Assembly (NCBI GenBank): GCA_035516075.1
Contig: DATJAQ010000245.1
Span: 1-18,290 of the forward strand
Direction of reading: 5' to 3'
From: Gp13-AA77 sp035516075
GTDB lineage: Bacteria > Acidobacteriota > Terriglobia > UBA7540
Length of the DNA: 18,290 bases
Shown: positions 1 through 6,889 of the stretch, one piece after another
Layout: every line of letters begins with the position of its first letter
Position numbering within the stretch: the stretch's first letter is position 1
Translations under genes and position numbers: made by a program
Notes under the pieces: generated by a model
Seen by the model: the letters and a program-made list of their open reading frames with translations, nothing else
Told to the model about the DNA's origin: nothing
Databases searched by the model: none

Positions 1-600
1 ATCTGCCCATGCTGGAAACACCTCTCAGTCTCCCACTTATGGGGGAAGCTGCCGGGAATCGCGCAGCCGGCACCGCGCCTCGTCCCCCGCGAACGGCGCG
101 CCCTGCCATCCGCCGTTCGCTTCTCGTTGTGTCCGGCGCGATGCCGAAACGAACGTGTGGTTTTCGACCTTCAGCTCAAGATTACCATTGAACTGGCTGC
201 GTCGGCGGAGGGAGTATGCGCCGGCTCCCGGCGGCCACTGCCTCCTGAGATCCAACCACCGCGCCCAGGGCCGATGCGGCCGGACGAGACCTGGGACAGG
301 ATGATGCTCCCTGGCGAGGGCGCCCAGCGGCGCGGAGGTGCCCGGCTTGCTGCAGCGCAGCCTGGGGCCGGAGTCTGAGTTACTGCCCGCCAGTTTTTCC
401 CGCTTGACATTTCATATTACTCTGTGTATACGTATAAGATGGATTATCAAAGCCGGGATGGGCGTCAGGAATCGCCTTGTCTGATCGATGCCTGTGGCGG
501 GCCGGCGCTGTTTGCCGGCGGCGCCAATGCCCGGCGGCCGAGAGGGCCGAGGGTCGAGTCTTGGGGCAGGCCAGGCTGAGGCGTGGGGTTTTTGCCCGAA
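1..600. other. non-coding stretch, no gene recognised
   Basis: Short open frames exist on both strands, but they overlap each other, are rich in Arg, Pro and Ala, and resemble no protein family I know. I call none of them a gene. The only local signals are a TTGACA hexamer near 404 with a TATACGTATA palindrome behind it, and some GC-rich dyads around 500-560. The stretch could be the eroded remains of a gene, but nothing visible proves that. Confidence 0.6.
404..436 (+). promoter_or_regulatory. possible promoter with operator-like palindrome
   Basis: A perfect -35 hexamer TTGACA lies at 404-409. After 17 bases comes TATACG (427-432), a partial -10 match that lacks the conserved final T. The perfect 10-bp palindrome TATACGTATA (427-436) covers this -10 position, as a repressor site might. 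The area is distinctly AT-rich compared with its surroundings. No gene follows closely on the plus strand; the next is the histidine kinase about 600 bp away. Low confidence. Confidence 0.3.
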
Positions 601-608
601 AAAGAGGA

Positions 609-885
609 CCAAAACGAATTGGACTGGACAACTGCTTTGTCTTTAGCAAGTTGCAGAGATTTTGGCAAAACGAATTACAGGGCTTAAGCGTATGAAGGCA
701 AAGGGCTTAGGATTAGATCAGTGGTTTTCATTCGTTCGCGGCGCAGGTCCTGCCCAAAACGAATTGGACTGGACAACTCTATTCCCTTCAGCGAGATACG
801 GCGAATTTGGCAAAACGAATTACAGGGCTTAAGCGTATGAATACAAAGAGTTTAGATGGGGATCAGCCGCTTTCATTCATTCCCG
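609..885 (+). repeat. divergent tandem direct repeat, period 145 bp
   Basis: Two copies of about 132 bp, 609-740 and 754-885, align without gaps at a constant offset of 145. The best conserved blocks are 609-633 with 754-778 and 661-696 with 806-841; the distal parts share GATCAG and TTTCATTC at the same offset. Inside each copy the 11-mer CAAAACGAATT occurs twice, 56 bp apart, giving starts at 610, 666, 755 and 811. Runs of AAACGAA-type units remind me of dispersed intergenic repeats in Planctomycetes and Acidobacteria; that comparison is from memory. The copies lie upstream of the histidine kinase promoter. Confidence 0.8.
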
Positions 886-1002
886 CGCGTCCGCCGCTGA
901 TTCGAGGGCACTTAGGCGCGCACTCAGCAGATCGACCGCAACGGCCGCCCAGACCGGCTTCGTCTCGAGAGCGAATCTCCTACCGGCCGGCCCATCGCGT
1001 CG

Positions 1003-1031
1003 CTGACAGCCCTCGGCGGCGGTGGTACAAT
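1003..1031 (+). promoter_or_regulatory. sigma70-type promoter for the histidine kinase
   Basis: CTGACA (1003-1008) and TACAAT (1026-1031) are separated by exactly 17 bp, and each differs from consensus at one position. The kinase ATG at 1041 lies only 10 bases after the -10 box, so transcription would start about 1-4 bases before the start codon. This would give a leaderless or nearly leaderless mRNA, in line with the lack of a well-spaced ribosome-binding site. Confidence 0.55.
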
Positions 1032-1040
1032 CTGGGTGAA

Positions 1041-2639
1041 ATGCCGGTCAACACTCGCTTTGGACTCCAAGGCAAAATCATCGCCATTACCGCTGTCACC
1101 GTCGTTTTGGTGGTCGGGATCTCGACCCTGATGGCGATGTGGTTGACGGACCAGCCGGTTGAAGAGGAAATCTACCGCAAGGTCGCCGACCAGGCTCGCC
1201 TCACGGCGCACCAGCTTGCCGACACCGGCGCGCTGGCTAATTCTGACGCGCTGCTGCGAGCGCTCCGCCAGGTGGAGCACGACACCCCCGGCGTGCGGCA
1301 ATTGGACGTTTACCTTCACGGGGCAAACGGCGCGCCCGACCGTCTGATCACCACTGAGCCCACCGGCGAACATCTGGAATTGGATCGAATCAGGAACATC
1401 GAAAACTACAACGAATTCTTCCGGCCCGCGGCCGACCAGATGAGTATCGAGACCCCGAAGGGCGACTACTGGATCATCGCCACCACCATCCGGGATCACG
1501 GCGTGCCGGTGGGCTGCCTGAATCTGAAGGCCTCCAAGTCGCGGCTCAACGCGATCACCGGGGACCTGGTGCTGCGCAATCTCCTCGTCTTGATCGCCGG
1601 GCTTGGCATCATCATTTTCGTTATTCACGTCTTCTTCCTGCGCAGCGTGCGGAGCCCGGTAAAGGAAATGATCCGGGTGATGGTGGCGGCCGAAGGTGGC
1701 GCTCTCGAAACCCGGGCCGGAATTGAGAGCGGCGACGAAATCGGACAGCTCGCGGGACACCTGAACGCCATGCTGGCGCGCCTGGAGAATTTCAACAGTG
1801 AGCTGGGGCGAAAGGTGAGCGAAGCCACCTCAGAGCTTGCCCGCCGCAACGAGGATCTTACGTGCATCAACGAGGAACTCTTCGAGACGCAGAAGACGCT
1901 GGCGCGCTCGGAACGGCTGGCGGTGGCCGGGCAACTGGCCGCGAGTCTGGCGCACGAAATCGGCACGCCGCTCAATTCAATCTCGGGCCACGTGCAGTTG
2001 CTGGCGCGGCGCAAGACGGGGGACAAGGCGAGCGACCGGCGGCTTCAGATCATCGAGAACCAGATCGAAAACATCGTGCGGACGGTGAAGCAGCTTCTCT
2101 CCTGGACGCGGAAATTCGACCTGCGCCTGGACCGCATCGACCTCCACCGGGTGCTGGAAGACACGGTGCTGCTGTCGTCGGCGGCGCTGGAAGTGCGCAG
2201 AATTCACGTGCGCACCGTCTTCCCCCTCAGGGTTCCGCCGATTTACGGCGATGCCGGCTACCTGCAGCAGGTCTTTCTGAATTTGATCAATAACAGCATG
2301 GATGCCATGCCGCGGGGCGGGCAGCTCGACATTCGACTGACGGCCGCGGACGGTGCGGCTGGGGCGCAGGCGGTGCGGGTGGAGGTGGAGGACACGGGGG
2401 AGGGAATCCTGCCCGAGATGCTCGCCCACATCTTCGACCCCATGTTTACCACCAAGCGGATCGGGACGGGAGCGGGGCTGGGCCTGGCCATTTGCAAGCA
2501 GATCATCCAGCAGCACGGCGGCACCATCGAGGTGAAAAGCCGCCCCCAGCAGGGTGCCTGTTTCACCGTCGGATTGCCCGTGGACTGCCGGATGCGCGGC
2601 GAGGCTACGGTACCCGGAGCGCTGGTGGCGTCAGGATGA
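1041..2639 (+). CDS. membrane sensor histidine kinase, NtrB/HydH-like
   Basis: A 532-residue sensor kinase. Helix 1 spans about residues 11-35, followed by an extracytoplasmic sensor region (36-180), helix 2 (181-200), a HAMP linker (about 201-254), a coiled coil (255-295), and the HisKA and HATPase domains. The phospho-acceptor is His305 in HEIGTPLN. ATP-binding boxes are NLINNSMDA (N418), DTGEGI (451-456) and GTGAGLGL (475-482). It should autophosphorylate at the membrane and pass phosphate to the sigma54-type regulator encoded next. I place the start at 1041: the frame stays open back to 807, but the extra 78 codons run through repeat DNA, and a promoter sits just before 1041. The HEIGTPLN form suits kinases paired with NtrC-family regulators. 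The signal sensed cannot be told from the sequence. Confidence 0.93.
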   Translation: MPVNTRFGLQGKIIAITAVTVVLVVGISTLMAMWLTDQPVEEEIYRKVADQARLTAHQLADTGALANSDALLRALRQVEHDTPGVRQLDVYLHGANGAPDRLITTEPTGEHLELDRIRNIENYNEFFRPAADQMSIETPKGDYWIIATTIRDHGVPVGCLNLKASKSRLNAITGDLVLRNLLVLIAGLGIIIFVIHVFFLRSVRSPVKEMIRVMVAAEGGALETRAGIESGDEIGQLAGHLNAMLARLENFNSELGRKVSEATSELARRNEDLTCINEELFETQKTLARSERLAVAGQLAASLAHEIGTPLNSISGHVQLLARRKTGDKASDRRLQIIENQIENIVRTVKQLLSWTRKFDLRLDRIDLHRVLEDTVLLSSAALEVRRIHVRTVFPLRVPPIYGDAGYLQQVFLNLINNSMDAMPRGGQLDIRLTAADGAAGAQAVRVEVEDTGEGILPEMLAHIFDPMFTTKRIGTGAGLGLAICKQIIQQHGGTIEVKSRPQQGACFTVGLPVDCRMRGEATVPGALVASG

Positions 2640-2997
2640 ATCGGAAGACAGAAGTCAGAAGCAAGAAGTCAGAAGACGGCAGCTTGGCTCCGAACTGCGG
2701 AGAAGTGCCTGATATCAGCCAATGCTCAGGCGGACAAAACACCCTGAAACCGCGGAACGAAGCCACTATGTGTTTTAGAATCAATACAGGTGTACAAAAG
2801 TTTGACACAGGGCTATGCTTGGACAGTCAGCCGCGCATCAAATGGTCATCGAAACTCCTAACGGAGTGAGGCCTGAGGCCACGAGGCGACGGGCCCTGAC
2901 AAGCCCAGGCGCCCGCGGGCATTGACGGCGTCAGTTCCGGCCGTCAGGGCCGGCGGGCGGTGCGCAGGAGAGGCGAACGTCGCAGGCGGAAACGAAC
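2640..2997 (+). other. intergenic gap with short repeats and dyads
   Basis: This 358-bp gap separates the kinase from the regulator, and no gene is supported. The 12-mer AGAAGTCAGAAG occurs at 2650-2661 and 2664-2675 (14-bp step). TTGACA at 2802-2807 has no -10 at a suitable distance. Near the regulator are an inverted repeat, GGCCCTGAC (2892-2900) with GTCAGGGCC (2943-2951), and a nested hairpin, CCGGCC (2937-2942) with GGCCGG (2948-2953). These could form a leader structure for the regulator mRNA. Confidence 0.5.
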
Positions 2998-4368
2998 ATG
3001 AGCAGCGAAAGCAGCGTTAACATCCTGGTGGTGGACGACGACGCGAGCACCCGCGACCTTCTGCGCGAGGTTCTGACGGAGGAAGGGTACCGGGTGATTA
3101 CCTCGGGGAGCGGCGAGGAAGCCCTCGAGATCGGGCGCACCGAATGCTTCGACGTTATCATCAGCGACATGAAGCTGGGGCCTCAGCTCTCCGGTCTCGA
3201 CGTCCTGCGCGCCTACAAGGCCATCCAGCCGGATTCCGAAGTGATTCTGATCACGGCGTTCGGCTCGATGGAGACGGCGATTGAAGCGGTGAAGGCGGGG
3301 GCCTTCGACTATCTTTCCAAGCCCTTCAAGCTCGAGGAAGTTGTGCTGCTGGTGGGCCGCGCCCTGGAGAACCGCAGCCTGCTGGCTGAGAATCGCAAAC
3401 TGAAACGCCAGCTTGGCGCCCAGGCGGAGAGCACCACCCTGGTGGGGCGCAGCGCCAGCATGTGCGAAGTGTATAAGAAGATCGCCATGGTTTTGGACTC
3501 GCGCTCCACGGTGCTGATTACCGGCGAGAGCGGGACGGGCAAGGAACTGGTGGCCCGGGCGATCCACTACAACAGCGGGCGCGCCAAGGAACACTTCGTG
3601 CCCGTCAACTGTGGCGCTCTGGCTGAAACTCTGCTGGAGACCGAGCTCTTCGGGCACGTGCGCGGCTCCTTCACGGGCGCGTTCGAGAACAAGCGCGGCA
3701 TTCTGGAGGAGGCGAGCGGCGGAACCGTCTTCCTCGACGAGGTCTCGGAGATGAGCCCGGCGCTGCAGGTGAAGCTGCTGCGCTCCATCGAGGAGCAGGA
3801 GGTGCGCCGCGTGGGGGGCTCCCAGCCGGTGCGGATTGACGTGCGCGTGATTGCGGCCACCAACCGGCCCCTGGACGAATTGGTTCGTCAGCGGCGGTTT
3901 CGCGAAGATTTGTATTACCGGTTGCGGGTGGTGGAAATCGATCTGCCGCCGCTGCGCGACCGCTCCGAAGACATACCGCTGCTCATCGAGCATTTTCTGA
4001 AACGGATGGGACAGCAGCGGGGCCAGTCTTACACTGTGACTTCGGAGGCGCTCTCCAACCTGATCGCTCATTCCTGGCCGGGCAACGTCCGCGAGCTAGA
4101 AAACGCGCTGGAATCCGCCACGGCGCTCAACCGCTCCGGCGTGATCGCACCCGACGACCTGCCGCCCAAGCTGAGCAAGACCCGGCGCGAAGGCCAGAGC
4201 GCGGACGACCTCTACGCCGATCTGCCGGCTCTCAGCGAGCTCCAGAAGCGCTACATCACGTTCGTCCTGCGGCTGAGCTCGGCCAACAAGGCCAAGGCCT
4301 CGGATATTCTCGGCGTTTCGCGCAGTACGCTCTACAACCTGATGGCACGCTACAAGGTTCCCCACTGA
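2998..4368 (+). CDS. sigma54-dependent response regulator, NtrC family
   Basis: A 456-residue activator with the complete NtrC layout. The receiver domain (about 7-120) has the acidic pocket D13/D14/D15 and phospho-acceptor Asp57. The AAA+ domain (about 148-385) has Walker A GESGTGKE (176-183), Walker B VFLDE (244-248) and the sigma54-contact loop GSFTGA (223-228), where the usual GAFTGA has Ala replaced by Ser. A Fis-type helix-turn-helix ends the protein (about 415-450). When phosphorylated it should drive open-complex formation by sigma54 RNA polymerase. It follows the histidine kinase and is very likely its partner. Its stop codon lies inside the palindrome CCCCACTGAGTGGGG (4360-4374). 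Targets are unknown; the sigma54-like site before the distal Flp gene (18182-18198) is one candidate. Confidence 0.95.
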   Translation: MSSESSVNILVVDDDASTRDLLREVLTEEGYRVITSGSGEEALEIGRTECFDVIISDMKLGPQLSGLDVLRAYKAIQPDSEVILITAFGSMETAIEAVKAGAFDYLSKPFKLEEVVLLVGRALENRSLLAENRKLKRQLGAQAESTTLVGRSASMCEVYKKIAMVLDSRSTVLITGESGTGKELVARAIHYNSGRAKEHFVPVNCGALAETLLETELFGHVRGSFTGAFENKRGILEEASGGTVFLDEVSEMSPALQVKLLRSIEEQEVRRVGGSQPVRIDVRVIAATNRPLDELVRQRRFREDLYYRLRVVEIDLPPLRDRSEDIPLLIEHFLKRMGQQRGQSYTVTSEALSNLIAHSWPGNVRELENALESATALNRSGVIAPDDLPPKLSKTRREGQSADDLYADLPALSELQKRYITFVLRLSSANKAKASDILGVSRSTLYNLMARYKVPH

Positions 4369-4374
4369 GTGGGG
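4360..4374 (+). terminator. hairpin over regulator stop codon
   Basis: CCCCA (4360-4364) pairs with TGGGG (4370-4374) around a CTGAG loop that contains the TGA stop of the regulator. No T-run follows, and the radical SAM gene starts 22 bases later, so this is more likely an attenuating or mRNA-stabilising hairpin than a full terminator. Confidence 0.4.
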
Positions 4375-4396
4375 CGGAAAGTCGCATGAGGGCTTC

Positions 4397-5422
4397 ATGA
4401 GGTATTCCTACATCGCTAAAGCCGCGCTCCGGCACCTGGCCTCGGGTTTCAAGATTCCCTACATGGTGATGTTTGAAACCACGCTGATGTGCAATATGTT
4501 CTGCGAGTATTGCATCTTCGGCATCGAAGGCAAGTTCAACGACCTCACTACGCGCGCCCAGCGCGAGCGAATTTTCAAGCGCCTCGACGAGTTTGCCGAT
4601 CTGGGGGTGTTCGCCTTCAGTTTCTCCGGCGGCGAGCCGCTGCTGAACCCCAACACTTCGGACTACATTGCCTACGCCGCGGAGAAGGGCTTCTGGACCT
4701 CGATGCCCACCAACGGCCTGCTGATCCGCAAGTATGCGGACGGCGTGGCGCGGCTCGACATGCTGGAGATTTCGATCGACTCGCTCGACGAGCGACGGTT
4801 CGCCAAGCGGCGCGGGATTGAGGGCTTGCCGGTGATCGTAAAGAATCTCGACTATGTGCTTGCCCGGCGCAAACCCTTCACCACCCAAATCAACGCCGCC
4901 GTGAACCTGGAAAACCTCGGGGACCTGCCGGAACTGGCCGAGTTCTGCCAGGCGCGCGACTTGGTGCTTCACCCCGAGGCGGTGCACAACGTGATGCGCG
5001 GGGGCGAGCTGTTGCCCGACGCCGAGCTGCACGGCGAGCAGATCGATGCGGTGGAGAAGGCGTTGCGCGAGTTGCGCGCGCGCTATCCCAAGAACGTGCG
5101 CTTCTACACGCACTACTACGACTTTTACCGCCAGGGCGGCTTCGGCCCGCAGTTCCCCTGCCGCCACCCCTCCAAGCTCATTTCCATGAAGCCGGATGGG
5201 GCCATCCATCTGCCCTGCGCCTTTAAGACCCTCTTCCAATCCCAGGCGCCGGTGCAGGAGATCTTCTCACACCCCGAGGTCAAGAAGATCATAGCCCAGG
5301 AAACTACGCTATGGGATTTCTGCAAGGGGTGCAAGATCGGCTGCCCCTACGAGGTGAGCGCGTTCACCAACAGTCCCAAGCTGGTGGTGGAGTCGGCGCT
5401 GAATTTCCTGCGGGTCAATTGA
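4397..5422 (+). CDS. radical SAM protein with SPASM-like C-terminal cysteines
   Basis: A 341-residue radical SAM enzyme of unknown substrate. The [4Fe-4S] cluster that cleaves S-adenosylmethionine is held by C32, C36 and C39 (CNMFCEYC, the CX3CX2C signature). GGEP (78-81) is the SAM-binding motif, and a TIM-barrel-like core follows. The C-terminal part carries C255, C274, C309, C312 and C316, spaced like ligands of an auxiliary cluster in SPASM or twitch-type enzymes, many of which modify peptides or make cofactors. GAGGG ends 4 bases before the ATG. The gene lies 28 bp behind the NtrC-type regulator on the same strand, so it is probably co-transcribed. No precursor peptide is evident beside it. 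It does not look like HpnH or MoaA to me. Confidence 0.88.
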   Translation: MRYSYIAKAALRHLASGFKIPYMVMFETTLMCNMFCEYCIFGIEGKFNDLTTRAQRERIFKRLDEFADLGVFAFSFSGGEPLLNPNTSDYIAYAAEKGFWTSMPTNGLLIRKYADGVARLDMLEISIDSLDERRFAKRRGIEGLPVIVKNLDYVLARRKPFTTQINAAVNLENLGDLPELAEFCQARDLVLHPEAVHNVMRGGELLPDAELHGEQIDAVEKALRELRARYPKNVRFYTHYYDFYRQGGFGPQFPCRHPSKLISMKPDGAIHLPCAFKTLFQSQAPVQEIFSHPEVKKIIAQETTLWDFCKGCKIGCPYEVSAFTNSPKLVVESALNFLRVN

Positions 5423-5430
5423 CGAGGGCG

Positions 5431-5447
5431 GCCCGCCGCCGGCGGGC
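5431..5447 (+). terminator. possible hairpin terminator after radical SAM gene
   Basis: GCCCGCC (5431-5437) and GGCGGGC (5441-5447) form a perfect 7-bp stem with a 3-base loop, starting 9 bases after the radical SAM stop codon. No T-run follows, so termination is inferred from position and stem strength only. Confidence 0.45.
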
Positions 5448-5495
5448 GCTCCGGGGCCTTCCGGGTTTCGAGGTTTATCATTAAACTTGAGTTGT

Positions 5496-5571
5496 GGGCC
5501 TGTAGCTCAGTTGGGAGAGCACATGGTTTGCAACCATGGGGTCGGGAGTTCGAACCTCCCCAGGTCCACCA
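5496..5571 (+). tRNA. tRNA-Ala (anticodon TGC)
   Basis: A 76-base gene with a full cloverleaf. Acceptor GGGCCTG (5496-5502) pairs with CAGGTCC (5561-5567), including the G3-U70 wobble pair that marks alanine tRNAs. The anticodon stem ATGG/CCAT encloses loop TTTGCAA with anticodon TGC. The T arm carries GTTCGAA, and the 3' CCA is encoded. It lies downstream of the radical SAM gene and converges with LemA. A weak -10-like TATCAT lies at 5476-5481 without a clear -35 box. Confidence 0.97.
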
Positions 5572-5638
5572 AGCTCAGCGCCTTCCCTATTTCCGCAGTT
5601 GGGCCGGTGTTCCAAGCGCCGGCGCGGCGGTGAGGCCT

Positions 5639-5664
5639 GACGGGCCCAAGCCATCGGGCCCGTC
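5639..5664. terminator. hairpin between tRNA-Ala and LemA gene ends
   Basis: GACGGGCCC (5639-5647) and GGGCCCGTC (5656-5664) form a perfect 9-bp stem with an 8-base loop. It directly abuts the LemA stop codon and lies between two converging transcription units, so it could serve both strands. There is no T-tract on either side. Confidence 0.55.
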
Positions 5665-6231
5665 TCAGGAAAACTTCACCTCAACGTCGCGCCGGTCTTC
5701 CTCGGCCACCTTGAACAGGTCGTGCCGCTGGTAATTCAACAGGCGAGCCACGAAAACGTCCGGCAGTTGCTGGATACGGATGTTGTAGGTGTTCACGTCG
5801 TCGTTGTAGAACTCGCGCCGGTCGGCGATCTTTTCCTCGAGTTGGGTGATGCGGCCCTGGAGTTGCATAAAGTCGTTGTTGGCTTTCAGCTCGGGGTAAT
5901 TCTCCGCCACGGCGAACAGGGTTTTTAGCGCGCCGGTCAGCATATTGTCCGCCTGCGCTTTGTCGGGTACGGTGGCCGCTTTCTGGTAGGCGTTACGCGC
6001 CTCAACGACCAGTTGGAAAGTCTTCTGTTCATACTGCATGTAGCCCTTGCAGGTCTCGATGAGCTTGGGGAGTTCGTCGTGGCGCTGCTTGAGCAGCACG
6101 TCGATGTTGGCCCAGGCCTTATCGATATCGTTCTTCAGGCGTACCAGGCTGTTGTACAGGGTCACGAAATATAGCACGAGCCCCACGACGATCAGCGCAA
6201 GGACGAGCAGCACGATGATGGTAAGACCCAT
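5665..6231 (-). CDS. lemA: LemA family protein
   Basis: A 188-residue protein with the normal LemA length and order. An N-terminal membrane helix (about 3-24) is followed by YNSLVRLKNDIDKAWANIDV (26-45), the family hallmark, and by long cytoplasmic helices including the ENYPELKAN segment. LemA proteins are membrane-anchored helical proteins of poorly known function, often found near peptidases or TPM-domain proteins. I chose the ATG at 6231 because it starts the hydrophobic segment and has GGAGAGGAAC just upstream; the frame remains open further upstream without family similarity. No TPM partner is visible. The nearest gene on the same strand is the small membrane protein 167 bp upstream. The hairpin at 5639-5664 adjoins its stop. 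Confidence 0.93.
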   Translation of the reverse strand: MGLTIIVLLVLALIVVGLVLYFVTLYNSLVRLKNDIDKAWANIDVLLKQRHDELPKLIETCKGYMQYEQKTFQLVVEARNAYQKAATVPDKAQADNMLTGALKTLFAVAENYPELKANNDFMQLQGRITQLEEKIADRREFYNDDVNTYNIRIQQLPDVFVARLLNYQRHDLFKVAEEDRRDVEVKFS

Positions 6232-6398
6232 GTCAGGTTCCTCTCCGGAAGCTCGCAAACGCTCAGCGGGGCCGGCTTGAGGCTCGCGCCGGCGCAGGCG
6301 GTGTTGAGCGAACGTCCGCCTCCACATTCCGCCCGGCGCTCGCCGATCGCAGCCGGTCCGGCTCCCCGGCCCCGCGCTCGTCGTCGCTGGCGGATACG

Positions 6399-6725
6399 CT
6401 ACCCCTCCGGAGGCTCGCGATAGAAGAACAGGGCCAGAAGCGAGCCGAAGGCGGTTGACGACAGAAGGAAGAAGGCGACTGCGAGAGCCATGCCGGACGC
6501 GGTGCCGGTGATTCTGCGGACGCCGGCCACACGACCTGCCAGGAGGGCGATGCCCGCCGCGGCAACGCCGATTCCGACGCAGGCTGGGATGGTCACCCGC
6601 CCCTGGCGGGCCGCGATCGGGATGGCCACCGCCACCAGGAGACAGGCGATTGCCAAGGGCACGACCACGCTGAGCCTCAACGCCAACCCCAGCGGCGGTA
6701 GGAGCGTCAGTGATGTTGGAGCCAT
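6399..6725 (-). CDS. small three-helix membrane protein, unknown function
   Basis: A 108-residue hydrophobic protein with three likely membrane helices (about 14-38, 45-65 and 75-101), a basic turn at VAGVRRI (66-72) and a short charged tail ending REPPEG. I recognise no family. The evenly spaced hydrophobic segments and the lack of a credible gene on the other strand favour it being real. No strong ribosome-binding site precedes the ATG at 6725, and a downstream start is possible. It lies between the AAA ATPase (153 bp upstream) and LemA (167 bp downstream), all on the minus strand. Confidence 0.5.
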   Translation of the reverse strand: MAPTSLTLLPPLGLALRLSVVVPLAIACLLVAVAIPIAARQGRVTIPACVGIGVAAAGIALLAGRVAGVRRITGTASGMALAVAFFLLSSTAFGSLLALFFYREPPEG

Positions 6726-6859
6726 CGGGATCGTGTCTCGCTGGTCAGGATGTGAAGCGCGCGCCTTTCTTGCCGCAGAGTTGCCGGGTGGGTCGGTGGA
6801 CCGCGTGACTGCAACGGCGCCGGCCCCCGGCTTCGGCGCCGAACGGTCCGCGGCGCACG

Positions 6860-6889
6860 AGGGGGCCTGAGCAAACGCTCAGGCCCCCT
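6860..6889 (-). terminator. 13-bp perfect hairpin over AAA ATPase stop
   Basis: AGGGGGCCTGAGC (6860-6872) and its exact complement (6877-6889) form a 13-bp stem with a 4-base loop. The ATPase stop codon (6879-6881) lies inside one arm, so the last codons are part of the stem. No T-run follows on the minus strand. It is a strong candidate for transcription termination or 3'-end protection. Confidence 0.6.

Noticed and set aside
807..1040. N-terminal extension of the histidine kinase to an ATG at 807
   Set aside because: The extra residues come from the tandem repeat and low-complexity DNA, and a promoter lies at 1003-1031 just before the ATG at 1041.
2802..2819. TTGACA followed by TATGCT as a promoter for the regulator
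   Set aside because: The spacer is only 6 bases, and no other -10 stands at 16-18 bases.
2492..2869. Plus-strand open frame crossing the end of the kinase gene
   Set aside because: Half overlaps the kinase in another frame and the rest is repeat-like intergenic DNA with no recognisable protein.
2944..4071. Long minus-strand open frame opposite the NtrC-type regulator
   Set aside because: A shadow caused by high GC; composition is unlike a protein family, while the plus-strand frame has all NtrC motifs.
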